A DNA stretch of 64,000 bases from Bilifractor porci (GCF_009696005.1 NZ_VUMV01000005.1:1-64000), one strand, 5' to 3'. Counted from the first letter of the stretch, positions 44,761 to 52,778 are shown. Notes: generated from the sequence alone by a model not told the origin. Numbers and translations: made by a program.

Positions 44761-44909
44761 AAAAGCATAATGTAGTGAATTTATACTTATAATGGAGCTG
44801 TGCTTGCAGATAGAAATTAGTAGCAAACATTGTGCAAAGGGTCATTTAGCGTATATGAGGGCTGCTGCAGGATATACCCTGCATGACAGAATGGTTTTAG
44901 GAGTTGATA

Positions 44910-45677
44910 ATGGTGGATAAAAAGAAAAATCCAATACAGGTGGCCGATAGATTGTTTGGTGCAGTAGAGTATCTGTCTGCCCATGGCGCCAGTACACTTA
45001 CGGAAGTAAGCGAAGCGCTGGGACTGAATAAAAGCACGATGCACAGGGTCTTGGCTTCCTTGGAATTTATGAATTATGTGACTCAGGATCCCATAACCGG
45101 TAAATATGATTTGACGATGAAACTGACCGAATTGTCATTCAGGCATCGCCAGCATTTTGACCTGTTGCAGCGGATACATCCTCATTTGAAGCAACTCGTG
45201 AAGGCCTCGGGAGAAACCGTACACTTTGTAAAGCGGGACGGGAAGGATGCGGTTTATATTGATAAAGCGGAATCTGATCAGAATCAGGTACAGATGGTAT
45301 CCAGAATAGGAAGTCGTATCCCCTTGTACCGGTCAGCCGTTGGTAAGGCGATGCTGGCTACTCTGAGCGAAGATATGGTTGAAAAGATATGGAGACAAAG
45401 CACAATCGAAAGAATTACGCCTTATACTATTACAGACTATGAAGAGTTTTTGGAAGCGTTGGCTGACGTGAGACGAAGGGGGTATGCATTGGATAATGAG
45501 GAAAACGAACCCGGTGTTCGCTGTGTGGCAGCATCCCTGGAATTTATGAAGCAGGAGGCGGAATATGCTTTCAGTATTTCGGCTCCAATTCAACGTATGG
45601 ATAATGATAGGATAAGGGTGCTGTCTGCTCTTATTCTGGAGACAAAGAAAAACATCCAGGAGGATTTTGACCGCTGA
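44910..45677 (+). CDS. IclR-family regulator, KdgR-like
   Basis: A 255-residue repressor. The start is ATG six bases after TAGGAG; a TTG two codons upstream is possible. The N-terminal winged helix is AVEYLSAHGASTLTEVSEALGLNKSTMHRVLASLEFMNYV; the effector domain has SGETVHFVKRDGKDAVYIDKAES, RIGSRIPLYRSAVGKAMLA and RRRGYALDNEENEPGVRCVAA. KdgR-type IclR proteins respond to KDG or KDPG. It is divergent from eda and directly upstream of uxaA, with two matching palindromes between. Confidence 0.92.
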   Translation: MVDKKKNPIQVADRLFGAVEYLSAHGASTLTEVSEALGLNKSTMHRVLASLEFMNYVTQDPITGKYDLTMKLTELSFRHRQHFDLLQRIHPHLKQLVKASGETVHFVKRDGKDAVYIDKAESDQNQVQMVSRIGSRIPLYRSAVGKAMLATLSEDMVEKIWRQSTIERITPYTITDYEEFLEALADVRRRGYALDNEENEPGVRCVAASLEFMKQEAEYAFSISAPIQRMDNDRIRVLSALILETKKNIQEDFDR

Positions 45678-45725
45678 GTTGTGAAAACAGAAAGTGGGGA
45701 GCTGCTTGCGGGGCAGGGAGGAAAA

Positions 45726-47210
45726 ATGAAGCGGATTATACAGATTAATGAAAAGGATAATGTCGTGGTTGCGCTTCGTCCCGTGATGCGGGGAGAGACT
45801 GTTTCGACGTCTGAAGGCTTGTCTGTTACTGTCAGGGAGGATATACCGCAGGGGCACAAAATAGCAATATGTGATATGAAGGCTGGCGAGAATGTGATCA
45901 AGTATGGATTTCCCATCGGCCATACTACACAGGATGTCCAGGGCGGTAGCTGGCTGCATACGCATAATGTAAGAACAAACCTGAAGGGAGAAGGCAAATA
46001 TTGCTATCATCCTATACACCCGAGTGTTCAGAAAAAGGAGCCTGGTACTTTTCAAGGGTACATAAGACCTGACGGAAGGGTGGCGATTCGCAATGAAATC
46101 TGGATTATACCAACTGTAGGATGTGTCAATAGCATTGCCCGGAAATTGGCTGCAGATAATCAGGATTTGGTGACCGGATCCATAGGGGGAATATATGCTT
46201 TTACGCATCCTTTTGGATGCTCCCAGACTGGCGCGGATCATGCGCAGACCAGAAAGCTTTTAGCCGCATTGGTAAATCATCCGAATGCGGCGGCAGTACT
46301 CGTGGTGGGTCTTGGATGTGAAAATCTGACACACGAGCAGTTCCTCCAAGAACTTGGGAATTATGATAAGAATCGAGTTAAATTTTTGATTTGCCAGAAG
46401 GTCGAAGACGAATTTGAGGTGGGACGAACTCTCCTTCAGGAATGTGCGACGTACGCTTTGAAGTTTAATCGTCAGTTGGTTTTAACAACCGAGCTGATTG
46501 TTGGGATGAAGTGTGGTGGATCCGATGGGCTTTCGGGAATCACGGCGAATCCGCTGGTGGGAAGGCTCAGCGACCGTCTGGTGGCCGAAGGAGGAACAAC
46601 AATTCTGACAGAAGTACCGGAAATGTTCGGTGCAGAGGAGGGTCTGCTGAATAGATGCAGGAATAAGGATGTGTTTGACAAGGCTGTCCAGATGATCAAT
46701 GGATTCAAGGAATATTTCATCCGTCATGGGGAGACTGTGTACGACAATCCAAGCCCGGGAAACAAAGAGGGAGGCATTACAACCTTGGAGGATAAAAGTT
46801 GTGGCTGCGTCCAAAAAGGCGGAAACTCGGCTATATCAGATGTCTTGGACTATGGGGATCAGGTTCGGGAAAAAGGGCTTAATATGCTTTATGGTCCGGG
46901 CAATGACCTCGTATCTGCCACTGCCTTGACAGCGGCAGGTTGCCATATGATACTCTTTACTACCGGGCGAGGAACACCTTTCGGAGCTCCGGTTCCCACC
47001 CTAAAGATTTCGACCAATACCAGACTTTATGAAAAAAAGAAAAAATGGATAGATTTTAATGCAGGGGTTATCGCGGAAGGGCGGTTGCTGGATTCAGCGG
47101 CTGATGATTTATATCGGTTTGTTTTGTGTATTGCAAGTGGAGAACAGACTTGCACGGAGCAAAAAGGATTTCGTGATATATCCATATTCAAGGACGGAGT
47201 TGTGCTATAA
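45726..47210 (+). CDS. uxaA: Altronate dehydratase
   Basis: A 494-residue iron-dependent dehydratase turning D-altronate into KDG. The start is ATG with GGGAGG; an upstream GTG would overlap the leader after the IclR gene. The N-terminal SAF domain (about 1-90; NVVVALRPVMRGETV, GHKIAICDMKAGENVIKYGFPIG) and the large C-terminal domain are both present as in UxaA of E. coli. Conserved motifs are GCVNSIARKL, HPFGCSQTGADHAQT, GLGCENLTHEQF, MKCGGSDGLSGITANPL and TTGRGTPFGAPVPTLKI. It is probably co-transcribed with the IclR gene. Confidence 0.95.
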   Translation: MKRIIQINEKDNVVVALRPVMRGETVSTSEGLSVTVREDIPQGHKIAICDMKAGENVIKYGFPIGHTTQDVQGGSWLHTHNVRTNLKGEGKYCYHPIHPSVQKKEPGTFQGYIRPDGRVAIRNEIWIIPTVGCVNSIARKLAADNQDLVTGSIGGIYAFTHPFGCSQTGADHAQTRKLLAALVNHPNAAAVLVVGLGCENLTHEQFLQELGNYDKNRVKFLICQKVEDEFEVGRTLLQECATYALKFNRQLVLTTELIVGMKCGGSDGLSGITANPLVGRLSDRLVAEGGTTILTEVPEMFGAEEGLLNRCRNKDVFDKAVQMINGFKEYFIRHGETVYDNPSPGNKEGGITTLEDKSCGCVQKGGNSAISDVLDYGDQVREKGLNMLYGPGNDLVSATALTAAGCHMILFTTGRGTPFGAPVPTLKISTNTRLYEKKKKWIDFNAGVIAEGRLLDSAADDLYRFVLCIASGEQTCTEQKGFRDISIFKDGVVL

Positions 47211-47231
47211 ATTTTACAAGGATAAAAAGAT

Positions 47232-47261
47232 ATGCCCGGACGATAGAGAAAGTCCGGGCAT
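47232..47261 (+). terminator. Terminator after uxaA (right copy of a duplicated hairpin)
   Basis: A perfect ATGCCCGGAC / GTCCGGGCAT stem followed by TGTGTTT. It differs from the hairpin after iolJ by one substitution and a two-base insertion. Confidence 0.75.
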
Positions 47262-47281
47262 TGTGTTTCTTAGCGGGGTAA

Positions 47282-48046
47282 TTAAACACTCAGCTTTTTG
47301 TCCATGATCCATCCTGTCAGGGCATAGAACAGGGCGGTAATACCAAGATACAGCAGGGAATAGAGAACGCCGGTGGAGACGGGGAAAGTCATAGAAAGCA
47401 GAACACTTCCGAGAAATCCCTGCCCCAGAGGAAGGTTTGCCATGACAATCCCCACTCCGATAACAACGGCCAGAAAGATCAGAAAGCTGAACAGACCTCC
47501 GAAACGTCTTCCGTTCAGAAGCGCAGCCTGAATGGCTACCGCAAAAAAGGCAATGGTAATGATACTCAGCCAGCCGCTGAAAAGGACCAGCAGCACTCTT
47601 GCGATGTCGGCCGGATTCAGATGAATGTTTCCCATCATATCAGAGAGAAGCTGAATAACGGTGGGAAAGTCCGATGCCTGTACGCCCCAGAGGAACAGGT
47701 CGATTCCTGCCAGTGCCACAAAGCAGATGCCGCCGACAGCCAGTGTAATTCCGTTTTCCAGAATTTTCGCGCCGATTATTTTATAGCTGCTGTTCGGTGT
47801 CAGGAACAGCATGTAGCTCTGGCAAGAATTCAGTTCCCGGTACAGTACGGAAATGCTGACCAGACCGAGAATCAGCATGCCAAGAGTGGCGCAGAAGGAC
47901 AGCCCTGTGATTCCTGTTCCAAGAAGTACGGCCGCATTTGACAGCAGACCCAGAAGAAAAAGAATCTCAAAAATGCAGGTACTGATCAGAACCGCGGTTT
48001 TTACAGTTCTTGTCTTGCGAAATTCATATTTTAACAGATGTTTCAT
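47282..48046 (-). CDS. ABC-2-type exporter permease
   Basis: A 254-residue membrane protein with about six helices. The start is ATG (MKHLLKYEFRKTRTVK) with AAGGAG. The opening amphipathic KYEFRKTRT and hydrophobic blocks (LGMLILGLVSISVLY, GICFVALAGIDLFLWG, LVLFSGWLSIITIAFFAVAIQAALL, GITALFYALTGWIMD) are typical of ABC-2 permeases paired with YtrB-like ATPases. The substrate is unknown. It is last in the GntR-ATPase-permease operon, 10 bases behind the ATPase. Confidence 0.85.
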   Translation of the reverse strand: MKHLLKYEFRKTRTVKTAVLISTCIFEILFLLGLLSNAAVLLGTGITGLSFCATLGMLILGLVSISVLYRELNSCQSYMLFLTPNSSYKIIGAKILENGITLAVGGICFVALAGIDLFLWGVQASDFPTVIQLLSDMMGNIHLNPADIARVLLVLFSGWLSIITIAFFAVAIQAALLNGRRFGGLFSFLIFLAVVIGVGIVMANLPLGQGFLGSVLLSMTFPVSTGVLYSLLYLGITALFYALTGWIMDKKLSV

Positions 48047-48056
48047 TTTATTCTCC

Positions 48057-48743
48057 TTATTCCATGATTTCACGGTATTTGTACGCAAGAGATTTTCCTT
48101 CCCGGACACGGAGATCTTCTACGTCGCAGACTTCAACGGCATGTCCGTTCCGGAGGAAAACAGCCTTACTGGCAAAGGACTCAATTTCCTCGACCAGATG
48201 GCTGGAAATAACCAGTGTGACATTCGGCTCCACAGAAGAGATCACAGCCTCCATGATGCGGTCTCTCGCGATCAGGTCGATCCCGTTCAGCGGTTCGTCC
48301 AGAAGAAAAACGGATGCTTTTCTTGCCATGGTGGCGGCAATCTTCAGTTTTGCGGCCATTCCGGATGAAAGCTGCCGGATTTTCATATCTTCTGTCAGCG
48401 CCATTTCCGCCAACAGTTCCCGGTATCTGTCAGAGGAAAAATCATCAAAGAAATCCTGAAAATATTCTCCGACATCTTCGACTGTCATCCAGCGGAAAAA
48501 ATAAGGTTCGGTGGACATATAGGCAATTTCCCTGCGGCTTTCAATCCCTACAGGGCTGCCGTTGTAAAGCATCTCCCCGGAGGTGGGCTTGGTTAGACCG
48601 GCCGCAGTTTTCATCCAGGTGGTTTTTCCGCTTCCGTTAGGTCCCAGAAGCGCATAGATCTGCCCTTCCTCCAGTTTCAAGGAAACGTCGTCCAGAGCCT
48701 TTTTGTTCAGATAGTTTTTTGTCAGATGGATGCTTTCCAGCAT
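48057..48743 (-). CDS. ABC exporter ATPase (YtrB-like)
   Basis: A 228-residue ATPase. It has Walker A GPNGSGKTT, the Q-loop region replaced by AYMSTEPYFFRWMTVED, signature LSSGMAAKLKIAATMA and Walker B VFLLDEPLNGID, then the H-loop VISSHLVEE. It is two bases from the GntR gene, so the three genes form one operon. Such systems in Firmicutes respond to cell-envelope stress or antibiotics. Confidence 0.92.
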   Translation of the reverse strand: MLESIHLTKNYLNKKALDDVSLKLEEGQIYALLGPNGSGKTTWMKTAAGLTKPTSGEMLYNGSPVGIESRREIAYMSTEPYFFRWMTVEDVGEYFQDFFDDFSSDRYRELLAEMALTEDMKIRQLSSGMAAKLKIAATMARKASVFLLDEPLNGIDLIARDRIMEAVISSVEPNVTLVISSHLVEEIESFASKAVFLRNGHAVEVCDVEDLRVREGKSLAYKYREIME

Positions 48744-48745
48744 AA

Positions 48746-49096
48746 TTAATTCTCCTTCCGTATCAGGCTGCAGATTTCTTCTCTGGTGTAGCCCAGTTCT
48801 TCCATGTTTTTCAGAAAATAGGCGACCAGTTCTTCCGCCATTTCGCTTTTGATCTGTGTTACCATTTCCGGATCCTCCTTTACAAAAGTGCCCAGCCCTC
48901 TTTTGGTATAACAGATGCCTTCCTGTTCCAGTTCCTGATAGACTTTCGCAGAGGTGTTGGGGTTGATTGTGTATTGAACAGCCAGATCCCTTCCGGACGG
49001 CAGCTTGTCGCCCGGATGGATTTTCCCGCTCACAATGTCTTTTTTAATTGCTGTTACTACCTGGCGATAGATCGGCAGAGATGTGTCAAATTTCAT
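48746..49096 (-). CDS. GntR-family repressor (YtrA type)
   Basis: A 116-residue regulator. It has an N-terminal winged helix (PIYRQVVTAIKKDIVSGKIHPGDKLPSGRDLA, YTINPNTSAKVYQELEQEG, GLGTFV) and a short C-terminal dimer helix, with no ligand domain, as in YtrA. It is first in the exporter operon and lies just behind a repeated TAGTACACTA operator, so autorepression is likely. Confidence 0.93.
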   Translation of the reverse strand: MKFDTSLPIYRQVVTAIKKDIVSGKIHPGDKLPSGRDLAVQYTINPNTSAKVYQELEQEGICYTKRGLGTFVKEDPEMVTQIKSEMAEELVAYFLKNMEELGYTREEICSLIRKEN

Positions 49097-49118
49097 CGGC
49101 TCCTCCTTCCTTGATTTC

Positions 49119-49144
49119 TAGTACACTAGTACTATAGTACACTA
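49119..49144 (-). promoter_or_regulatory. GntR/YtrA-type operator
   Basis: TAGTACACTA occurs twice, 16 bases apart, with GTACTATAGTAC forming a palindrome at the junction. It lies 23 bases upstream of the GntR start, and YtrA-type repressors bind sites of this kind. Confidence 0.75.
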
Positions 49145-49400
49145 ATGCCATAGCGTCAATACCTTTTTTATTTTATTCGCTCTTGTGCTAAAGGTGTCAA
49201 AAGTACCTTTTATTATCTGCATGCGGATGGGATCGGTTTATCATCGCTGGATTCAGGCATCCTTCGGTTTATTTTATGAGGAAAGAATGGTAAATCCCTG
49301 AAAACATCCGGAGAATCAGATAAAATCATGGAAGCTCGTTGCAAAATCCGGAGAAAGGTGAGATTATTCTGTTGGCGTAACGATTCAGAGGAGGAAAACC
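49145..49400. other. Gap without a clear gene
   Basis: About 250 bases between the exporter operon's control region and the leader of the sulfite reductase gene. No open frame, tRNA, S-box or T-box core was seen. It probably holds the sulfite reductase promoter. Confidence 0.4.
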
Positions 49401-49439
49401 ATGTCCGGGAAAAAAACGGATGATCTTTGGATTTGTTGA
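49401..49439 (+). CDS. Possible leader peptide upstream of the sulfite/nitrite reductase gene
   Basis: A 12-codon frame (MSGKKTDDLWIC) with AGGAGG six bases before its ATG, 104 bases upstream of the reductase start. The last codon before the stop is Cys. The strong ribosome site is unusual for a chance frame, but the peptide is short and only one Cys is present, so a leader role is speculative. Confidence 0.35.
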   Translation: MSGKKTDDLWIC

Positions 49440-49542
49440 AACCGGAATGACAAAGACAGAATGATGTCAAGAGATACAGTCCATGCATGGATAAGTTTTC
49501 TGAAATCAGATGTGTGTGCAGAAAAATTGGAAGGAAGAGCTT

Positions 49543-51174
49543 ATGAAACGGGAGTGGGAGAATAACGAAGATTTGAACTGGAATGAAAGAGTCAAGCTGC
49601 AGAAGGACGGTCTGGAAATCTTTTCTCAGCTGGAAGCTCTTACGTCCAGAGAGGAAGCGCTTACAAAGGAAGAGCATGAGTGGATGAAGTGGGCCGGCCT
49701 TATGGAACAGAAAAGCGCGGATAAAGATGAGGAAGGCTTATGGCAGGCACATGTGAAGCTTCCCTGCGGGATGCTGAGTGCCGCACAGGCAGAAGAAATA
49801 GCCGGTCTGGCCAGGGATTTTGGGGAAAATACGCTTCGTTTTACCGTTCGTCAGTCTGTCCAGATTCAGAATATTAAGCGCAGAGATCTGCAGGAGGTAC
49901 TTCGTCGGCTTCATGCGGCAGGACTGACGACTACAGAGGCAGAAGGGGACTGTACCAGAAATATCATCGGCAATCCTCTTATGGGTGCAGACCCGGAGGA
50001 GTGCATGGATGCCATGCCCCTGGTGGAAGGGCTGCAGAGACTGCTTGTGGGAAATCCGGAGTTTTCCAATCTTCCCAGAAAATTCAAGGTGTCAGTGACA
50101 TCGGAACCGGGGGATGCGGCTTCTGCGGAGGTGAATGACCTTTCGTTTGTCCCCGCCAGAGCAGAGAGAAACGGAGAAAACATATACGGTTATGCCGCCT
50201 ATGTGGGCGGAGGTCTTGCCTCCGCGCCCAGGTTCGCCTGCCGCCTGCCCTATTTTCTGAATACCGAGGATGCGATCAGACTGGCCCGTGCGGTTGTTAC
50301 GATTTACCGTGATTATGGATACCGGGTAAAAAGGTCTCACTGCAGACTTAAATTCCTTCTGGAAGACTGGGGAGAAGCGAAATTCTGCAGCATGATTGAT
50401 TCTATTGAAAAAGATCTACCGCGCGGAGGAAAAGAAGTGCGCGCCCCGTGGAAGGGGGAGGTGTGCTACGGAATTCACAGCCAGAAGCAGGAGGGGCTGT
50501 GCTTTGCGGGATTTCATATTCCCGGAGATATTCTGACTGGGGACGAACTGAAGAATCTGGCGGATCTGTCTCTGGAGTACGGGGACGGTTCTCTCCGCGT
50601 GTGCCAGGGACAGTGCATCCTGATCTTGAATATTCCGAAGGAAAGAACCGCAGAATTTAGCGGGAAGTCCGGGCAGAACGAAGATGCAGAGGACGGAAAG
50701 TATCTGGAACAGGAAAAGTTTTTTGAAAAATTCCCGCTGCGTCCCGGCATGTTTTCCGGCTATGCCAACGCATGCGTAGGCAGTGAATTCTGCCGCTTTG
50801 CAGCGGTGGAGACAAGGCAGAGGCTTATTGCCGTGACCGGTGAGCTGGATCGTATGTTCCCGGATCTGGACTGCCCGATCCGCATCGCTCTTACGGGATG
50901 CGGCGCAGGGTGCGCGGCTCCGCAGACGGCTGATATCGGACTAAAGGGTGTCCATATAATCTCAGAAGGAAAGGTGTCTCCCGCTTATATTCTGTACGTA
51001 GGAGGAACGCTGGGAGAAAAAGCCTCTCTTTCCGTGCAGCTTCCCGGAAAAGTGCCGGATGACCAGCTGGTGGATCGGATTGCGGGAATTATTCGTATCT
51101 ATCTTTCCGAACGAAGAAGCGGAGAATCCTTCCATGATTTCACAAAACGGGTGGGCGCAGAACGCTTTCAGTAA
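49543..51174 (+). CDS. Siroheme/[4Fe-4S] sulfite or nitrite reductase, ferredoxin type
   Basis: A 543-residue cytoplasmic reductase of the NirA/Sir family, converting sulfite to sulfide or nitrite to ammonia. The start is ATG behind GGAAGGAAG. Two ferredoxin-like halves and two siroheme folds are visible (LPCGMLSAAQAEEIAGLARDFGENTLRFTVRQSVQIQNI; the repeat GDGSLRVCQGQCILILNI). Siroheme-proximal residues are in EAEGDCTRNIIGNP. Cluster cysteines are ACVGSEFCRFA (C-x5-C) and TGCGAGCAAP (C-x3-C). Since cysK and metY are in the same window, a sulfite role is plausible. No siroheme genes are adjacent. Confidence 0.85.
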   Translation: MKREWENNEDLNWNERVKLQKDGLEIFSQLEALTSREEALTKEEHEWMKWAGLMEQKSADKDEEGLWQAHVKLPCGMLSAAQAEEIAGLARDFGENTLRFTVRQSVQIQNIKRRDLQEVLRRLHAAGLTTTEAEGDCTRNIIGNPLMGADPEECMDAMPLVEGLQRLLVGNPEFSNLPRKFKVSVTSEPGDAASAEVNDLSFVPARAERNGENIYGYAAYVGGGLASAPRFACRLPYFLNTEDAIRLARAVVTIYRDYGYRVKRSHCRLKFLLEDWGEAKFCSMIDSIEKDLPRGGKEVRAPWKGEVCYGIHSQKQEGLCFAGFHIPGDILTGDELKNLADLSLEYGDGSLRVCQGQCILILNIPKERTAEFSGKSGQNEDAEDGKYLEQEKFFEKFPLRPGMFSGYANACVGSEFCRFAAVETRQRLIAVTGELDRMFPDLDCPIRIALTGCGAGCAAPQTADIGLKGVHIISEGKVSPAYILYVGGTLGEKASLSVQLPGKVPDDQLVDRIAGIIRIYLSERRSGESFHDFTKRVGAERFQ

Positions 51175-51282
51175 TTACTGGAAGATGATAAGGCCGATGC
51201 CACGCATGCCTGCAGGCAGGTGGCAAAAGGTACTTTTAACGCCAGTAACATGAAAAGTATTAATAGCAAGAAATAGGAAAAG

Positions 51283-51675
51283 ATGGAGAAATTCATAGTA
51301 AAAAAGGACAGCGGACTGTCCATTTGTCATGTGCTTTTAAGCAGTGGGGAGACGCCGTTTATATTTACTGCATCTGAGGAACCCGGCGGGGTACCGGAAT
51401 ATCTTTGTTTCCTGGAATATCGGAAGCCGGAGCGCATCTGGCTGGTGATACCATACGAGCGGGATTCGGTCTGGGACATGGTGCTCCGTCTGGCCGATAT
51501 CCGGACCGTTATGCGAAGAGCCGGTGCTGCATGCCTGGTAAGGGAAAAAACAGATGGGACATATGCAGCAACATCCATGCAGGCGGCGGAGATTCCGGAA
51601 AAGCTGTTTCCAAGGCAGGGACTGATGCTGTACTGTGATCACGAGCTGGAGTATCTGCGCAGCATGACAGGGTAA
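51283..51675 (+). CDS. Unknown protein next to the sulfite/nitrite reductase
   Basis: A 130-residue protein starting at ATG after AGGAAAAG. It is mixed alpha/beta with a Trp-rich centre (RIWLVIPYERDSVWDMVLRLADIRTVM) and two scattered cysteines. I do not recognise a family. There is no signal peptide or membrane helix. It lies 108 bases behind the reductase on the same strand, so it may be co-transcribed, but the gap contains no clear coupling. Confidence 0.65.
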   Translation: MEKFIVKKDSGLSICHVLLSSGETPFIFTASEEPGGVPEYLCFLEYRKPERIWLVIPYERDSVWDMVLRLADIRTVMRRAGAACLVREKTDGTYAATSMQAAEIPEKLFPRQGLMLYCDHELEYLRSMTG

Positions 51676-51688
51676 ACAGGAAATAGGA

Positions 51689-51792
51689 CGGCGCGGTGTG
51701 CCGGTGACACACGCTGCGAAGCAGCAGCGCGGACCGAGTCGGCCGAAGGCACGACGAGACTTCGAACCTTCGAATAACCGGCCGGACTCGGT
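51689..51792. repeat. GC-rich multi-hairpin element
   Basis: Several stems in a row: GTGTG/CACAC near 51697-51713, GCTGC-GAA-GCAGC (51714-51726), and an outer stem ACCGAGTC (51733) / GACTCGGT (51785) continued by GGCCG/CGGCC. A TTCGAA palindrome lies inside. It sits downstream of the tRNA terminator on the minus strand and downstream of an unknown gene on the plus strand. It codes for nothing recognisable and may be an intergenic repeat or structured RNA. Confidence 0.55.
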
Positions 51793-51795
51793 TTA

Positions 51796-51838
51796 TACAG
51801 AAAAAGGGCTGCTCAAAGAGCAGCCCCTTTTCTGTATG
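51796..51838. terminator. Bidirectional terminator of the tRNA-Gly pair
   Basis: A long hairpin with GGGCTGCTC-AAA-GAGCAGCCC at its core, extended by CAGAAAA/TTTTCTG and ATA/TAT. A-rich on one side and T-rich on the other, so it works for both strands. Confidence 0.85.
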
Positions 51839-51843
51839 AAAAG

Positions 51844-51915
51844 AGCGCGAGACGGGATTCGAACCCGCGACCCCAACCTTGGCAAGGTTGTACTCCACCC
51901 CTGAGCCACTCGCGC
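51844..51915 (-). tRNA. tRNA-Gly (GCC)
   Basis: A 72-nt cloverleaf. Acceptor GCGCGAG/CTCGCGC with discriminator U, D-arm GCTC-AGGGGTGGA-GTAC, anticodon stem CAACC/GGTTG with loop TTGCCAA (anticodon GCC), and T-arm CGGGTTCGAATCCCG. CCA is not encoded. Transcribed with the next tRNA-Gly, six bases apart. Confidence 0.96.
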
Positions 51916-51921
51916 ATAAAG

Positions 51922-51992
51922 AGCAGGTGATGGGAATCGAACCCACGTATCCAGCTTGGAAGGCTGGTGTTCTACCATTGAACTACACCTGC
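51922..51992 (-). tRNA. tRNA-Gly (UCC)
   Basis: A 71-nt cloverleaf. Acceptor GCAGGTG/CACCTGC, anticodon stem CCAGC/GCTGG with loop CTTCCAA (anticodon TCC), and T-arm GTGGGTTCGATTCCCAT. CCA is not encoded. First gene of the two-tRNA transcript. Confidence 0.96.
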
Positions 51993-52035
51993 AGATATTC
52001 ATTTAACAGCAGTCCGTTTTCCGAACGCAAAGCGA

Positions 52036-52065
52036 ATTATACTATAGGCGGGGGAACTGTGTCAA
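52036..52065 (-). promoter_or_regulatory. Promoter of the tRNA-Gly operon
   Basis: On the minus strand: perfect TTGACA, an 18-base spacer and perfect TATAAT, 43 bases before the first tRNA. Strong consensus boxes suit a stable-RNA gene. Confidence 0.8.
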
Positions 52066-52131
52066 GCGTTTTTTTTATTCGGGAAAATTTCTAAAATTTG
52101 CAAAAATTTCCTGTCCGGATTGCAAGAACAG

Positions 52132-52157
52132 GGGCAGGCCGAACCCTCGGCCTGCCC
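52132..52157 (-). terminator. Terminator after rubrerythrin
   Basis: GGGCAGGCCGA / TCGGCCTGCCC, an 11-bp stem with a 4-base loop, followed on the minus strand after about 20 bases by T-rich sequence. Confidence 0.7.
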
Positions 52158-52201
52158 TGCGTCAAATAGAAACATTAGTACAAAATGCTGCCCTGAGGCA
52201 A

Positions 52202-52741
52202 TTAGTAATTCTCAGCACGTACCTCAAAGAATGCCTGGGGATGTTTGCATACGGGACAGAGCTTCGGAGCTTCTGTTCCAATGACAATATGCCCGCAGTT
52301 TCTGCATTCCCAGATAGTAACACCGGCCTTCTTAAATACCTCCAGATCCTCGACATTTTTAAGAAGTTTGCGATAGCGCTCTTCGTGTGTTTTCTCGATT
52401 GCCGCTACGCCGCGGAAACGCTCGGCAAGTTCATGGAAGCCTTCTTCGTCAGCCTCCTTTGCCATGCGGTCATACATATCTGTCCACTCATAGTTTTCCC
52501 CGGCTGCACCTGCTTCCAGATTTTCTGCCGTATTGCCAAGCAGGCCGAGTTCCTTGAACCAAAGCTTGGCATGCTCTTTTTCATTATCTGCGGTTTTTTC
52601 AAAAAGGGCAGCGATCTGCTCATAGCCCGCTTTTCTGGCCGCGGAGGCAAAAAAGGTGTATTTGTTCCTAGCCTGAGATTCTCCGGAAAAAGCCTCCAGT
52701 AAATTTTTTTCTGTTTTTGTTCCTGCATACTTGTTAGCCAT
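52202..52741 (-). CDS. rbr: Rubrerythrin
   Basis: A 179-residue peroxide-reducing protein of anaerobes. The four-helix diiron domain carries [53 protein letters not shown] (the ExxH-type ligands), and the C-terminal rubredoxin domain has two CxxC pairs ([21 protein letters not shown]). The start is ATG with AGGAGG. A PerR/Fur-like palindrome lies just upstream, fitting peroxide control. Confidence 0.97.
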   Translation of the reverse strand: MANKYAGTKTEKNLLEAFSGESQARNKYTFFASAARKAGYEQIAALFEKTADNEKEHAKLWFKELGLLGNTAENLEAGAAGENYEWTDMYDRMAKEADEEGFHELAERFRGVAAIEKTHEERYRKLLKNVEDLEVFKKAGVTIWECRNCGHIVIGTEAPKLCPVCKHPQAFFEVRAENY

Positions 52742-52765
52742 AAAATCCTCCTAAAAAATAATAAT

Positions 52766-52778
52766 AGTAATCATTACT
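52766..52778 (-). promoter_or_regulatory. PerR/Fur-like operator upstream of rubrerythrin
   Basis: AGTAATCATTACT, a 13-base palindrome in an A/T-rich setting 25 bases before the rubrerythrin start. PerR boxes have a similar AAT-ATT core; the match is partial. Confidence 0.5.

Noticed and set aside
23816-47261. Integrative element or prophage
   Set aside because: No integrase, recombinase, conjugation, phage or transposase gene and no flanking tRNA repeat was found.
49145-49542. Possible S-box or T-box before the sulfite/nitrite reductase
   Set aside because: No S-box core and no AGGGTGGNACCGCG T-box sequence was seen.
51740-51780. Possible third tRNA or tRNA fragment
   Set aside because: TTCGAAC resembles a T-loop, but there is no acceptor, D-arm or anticodon arm around it.
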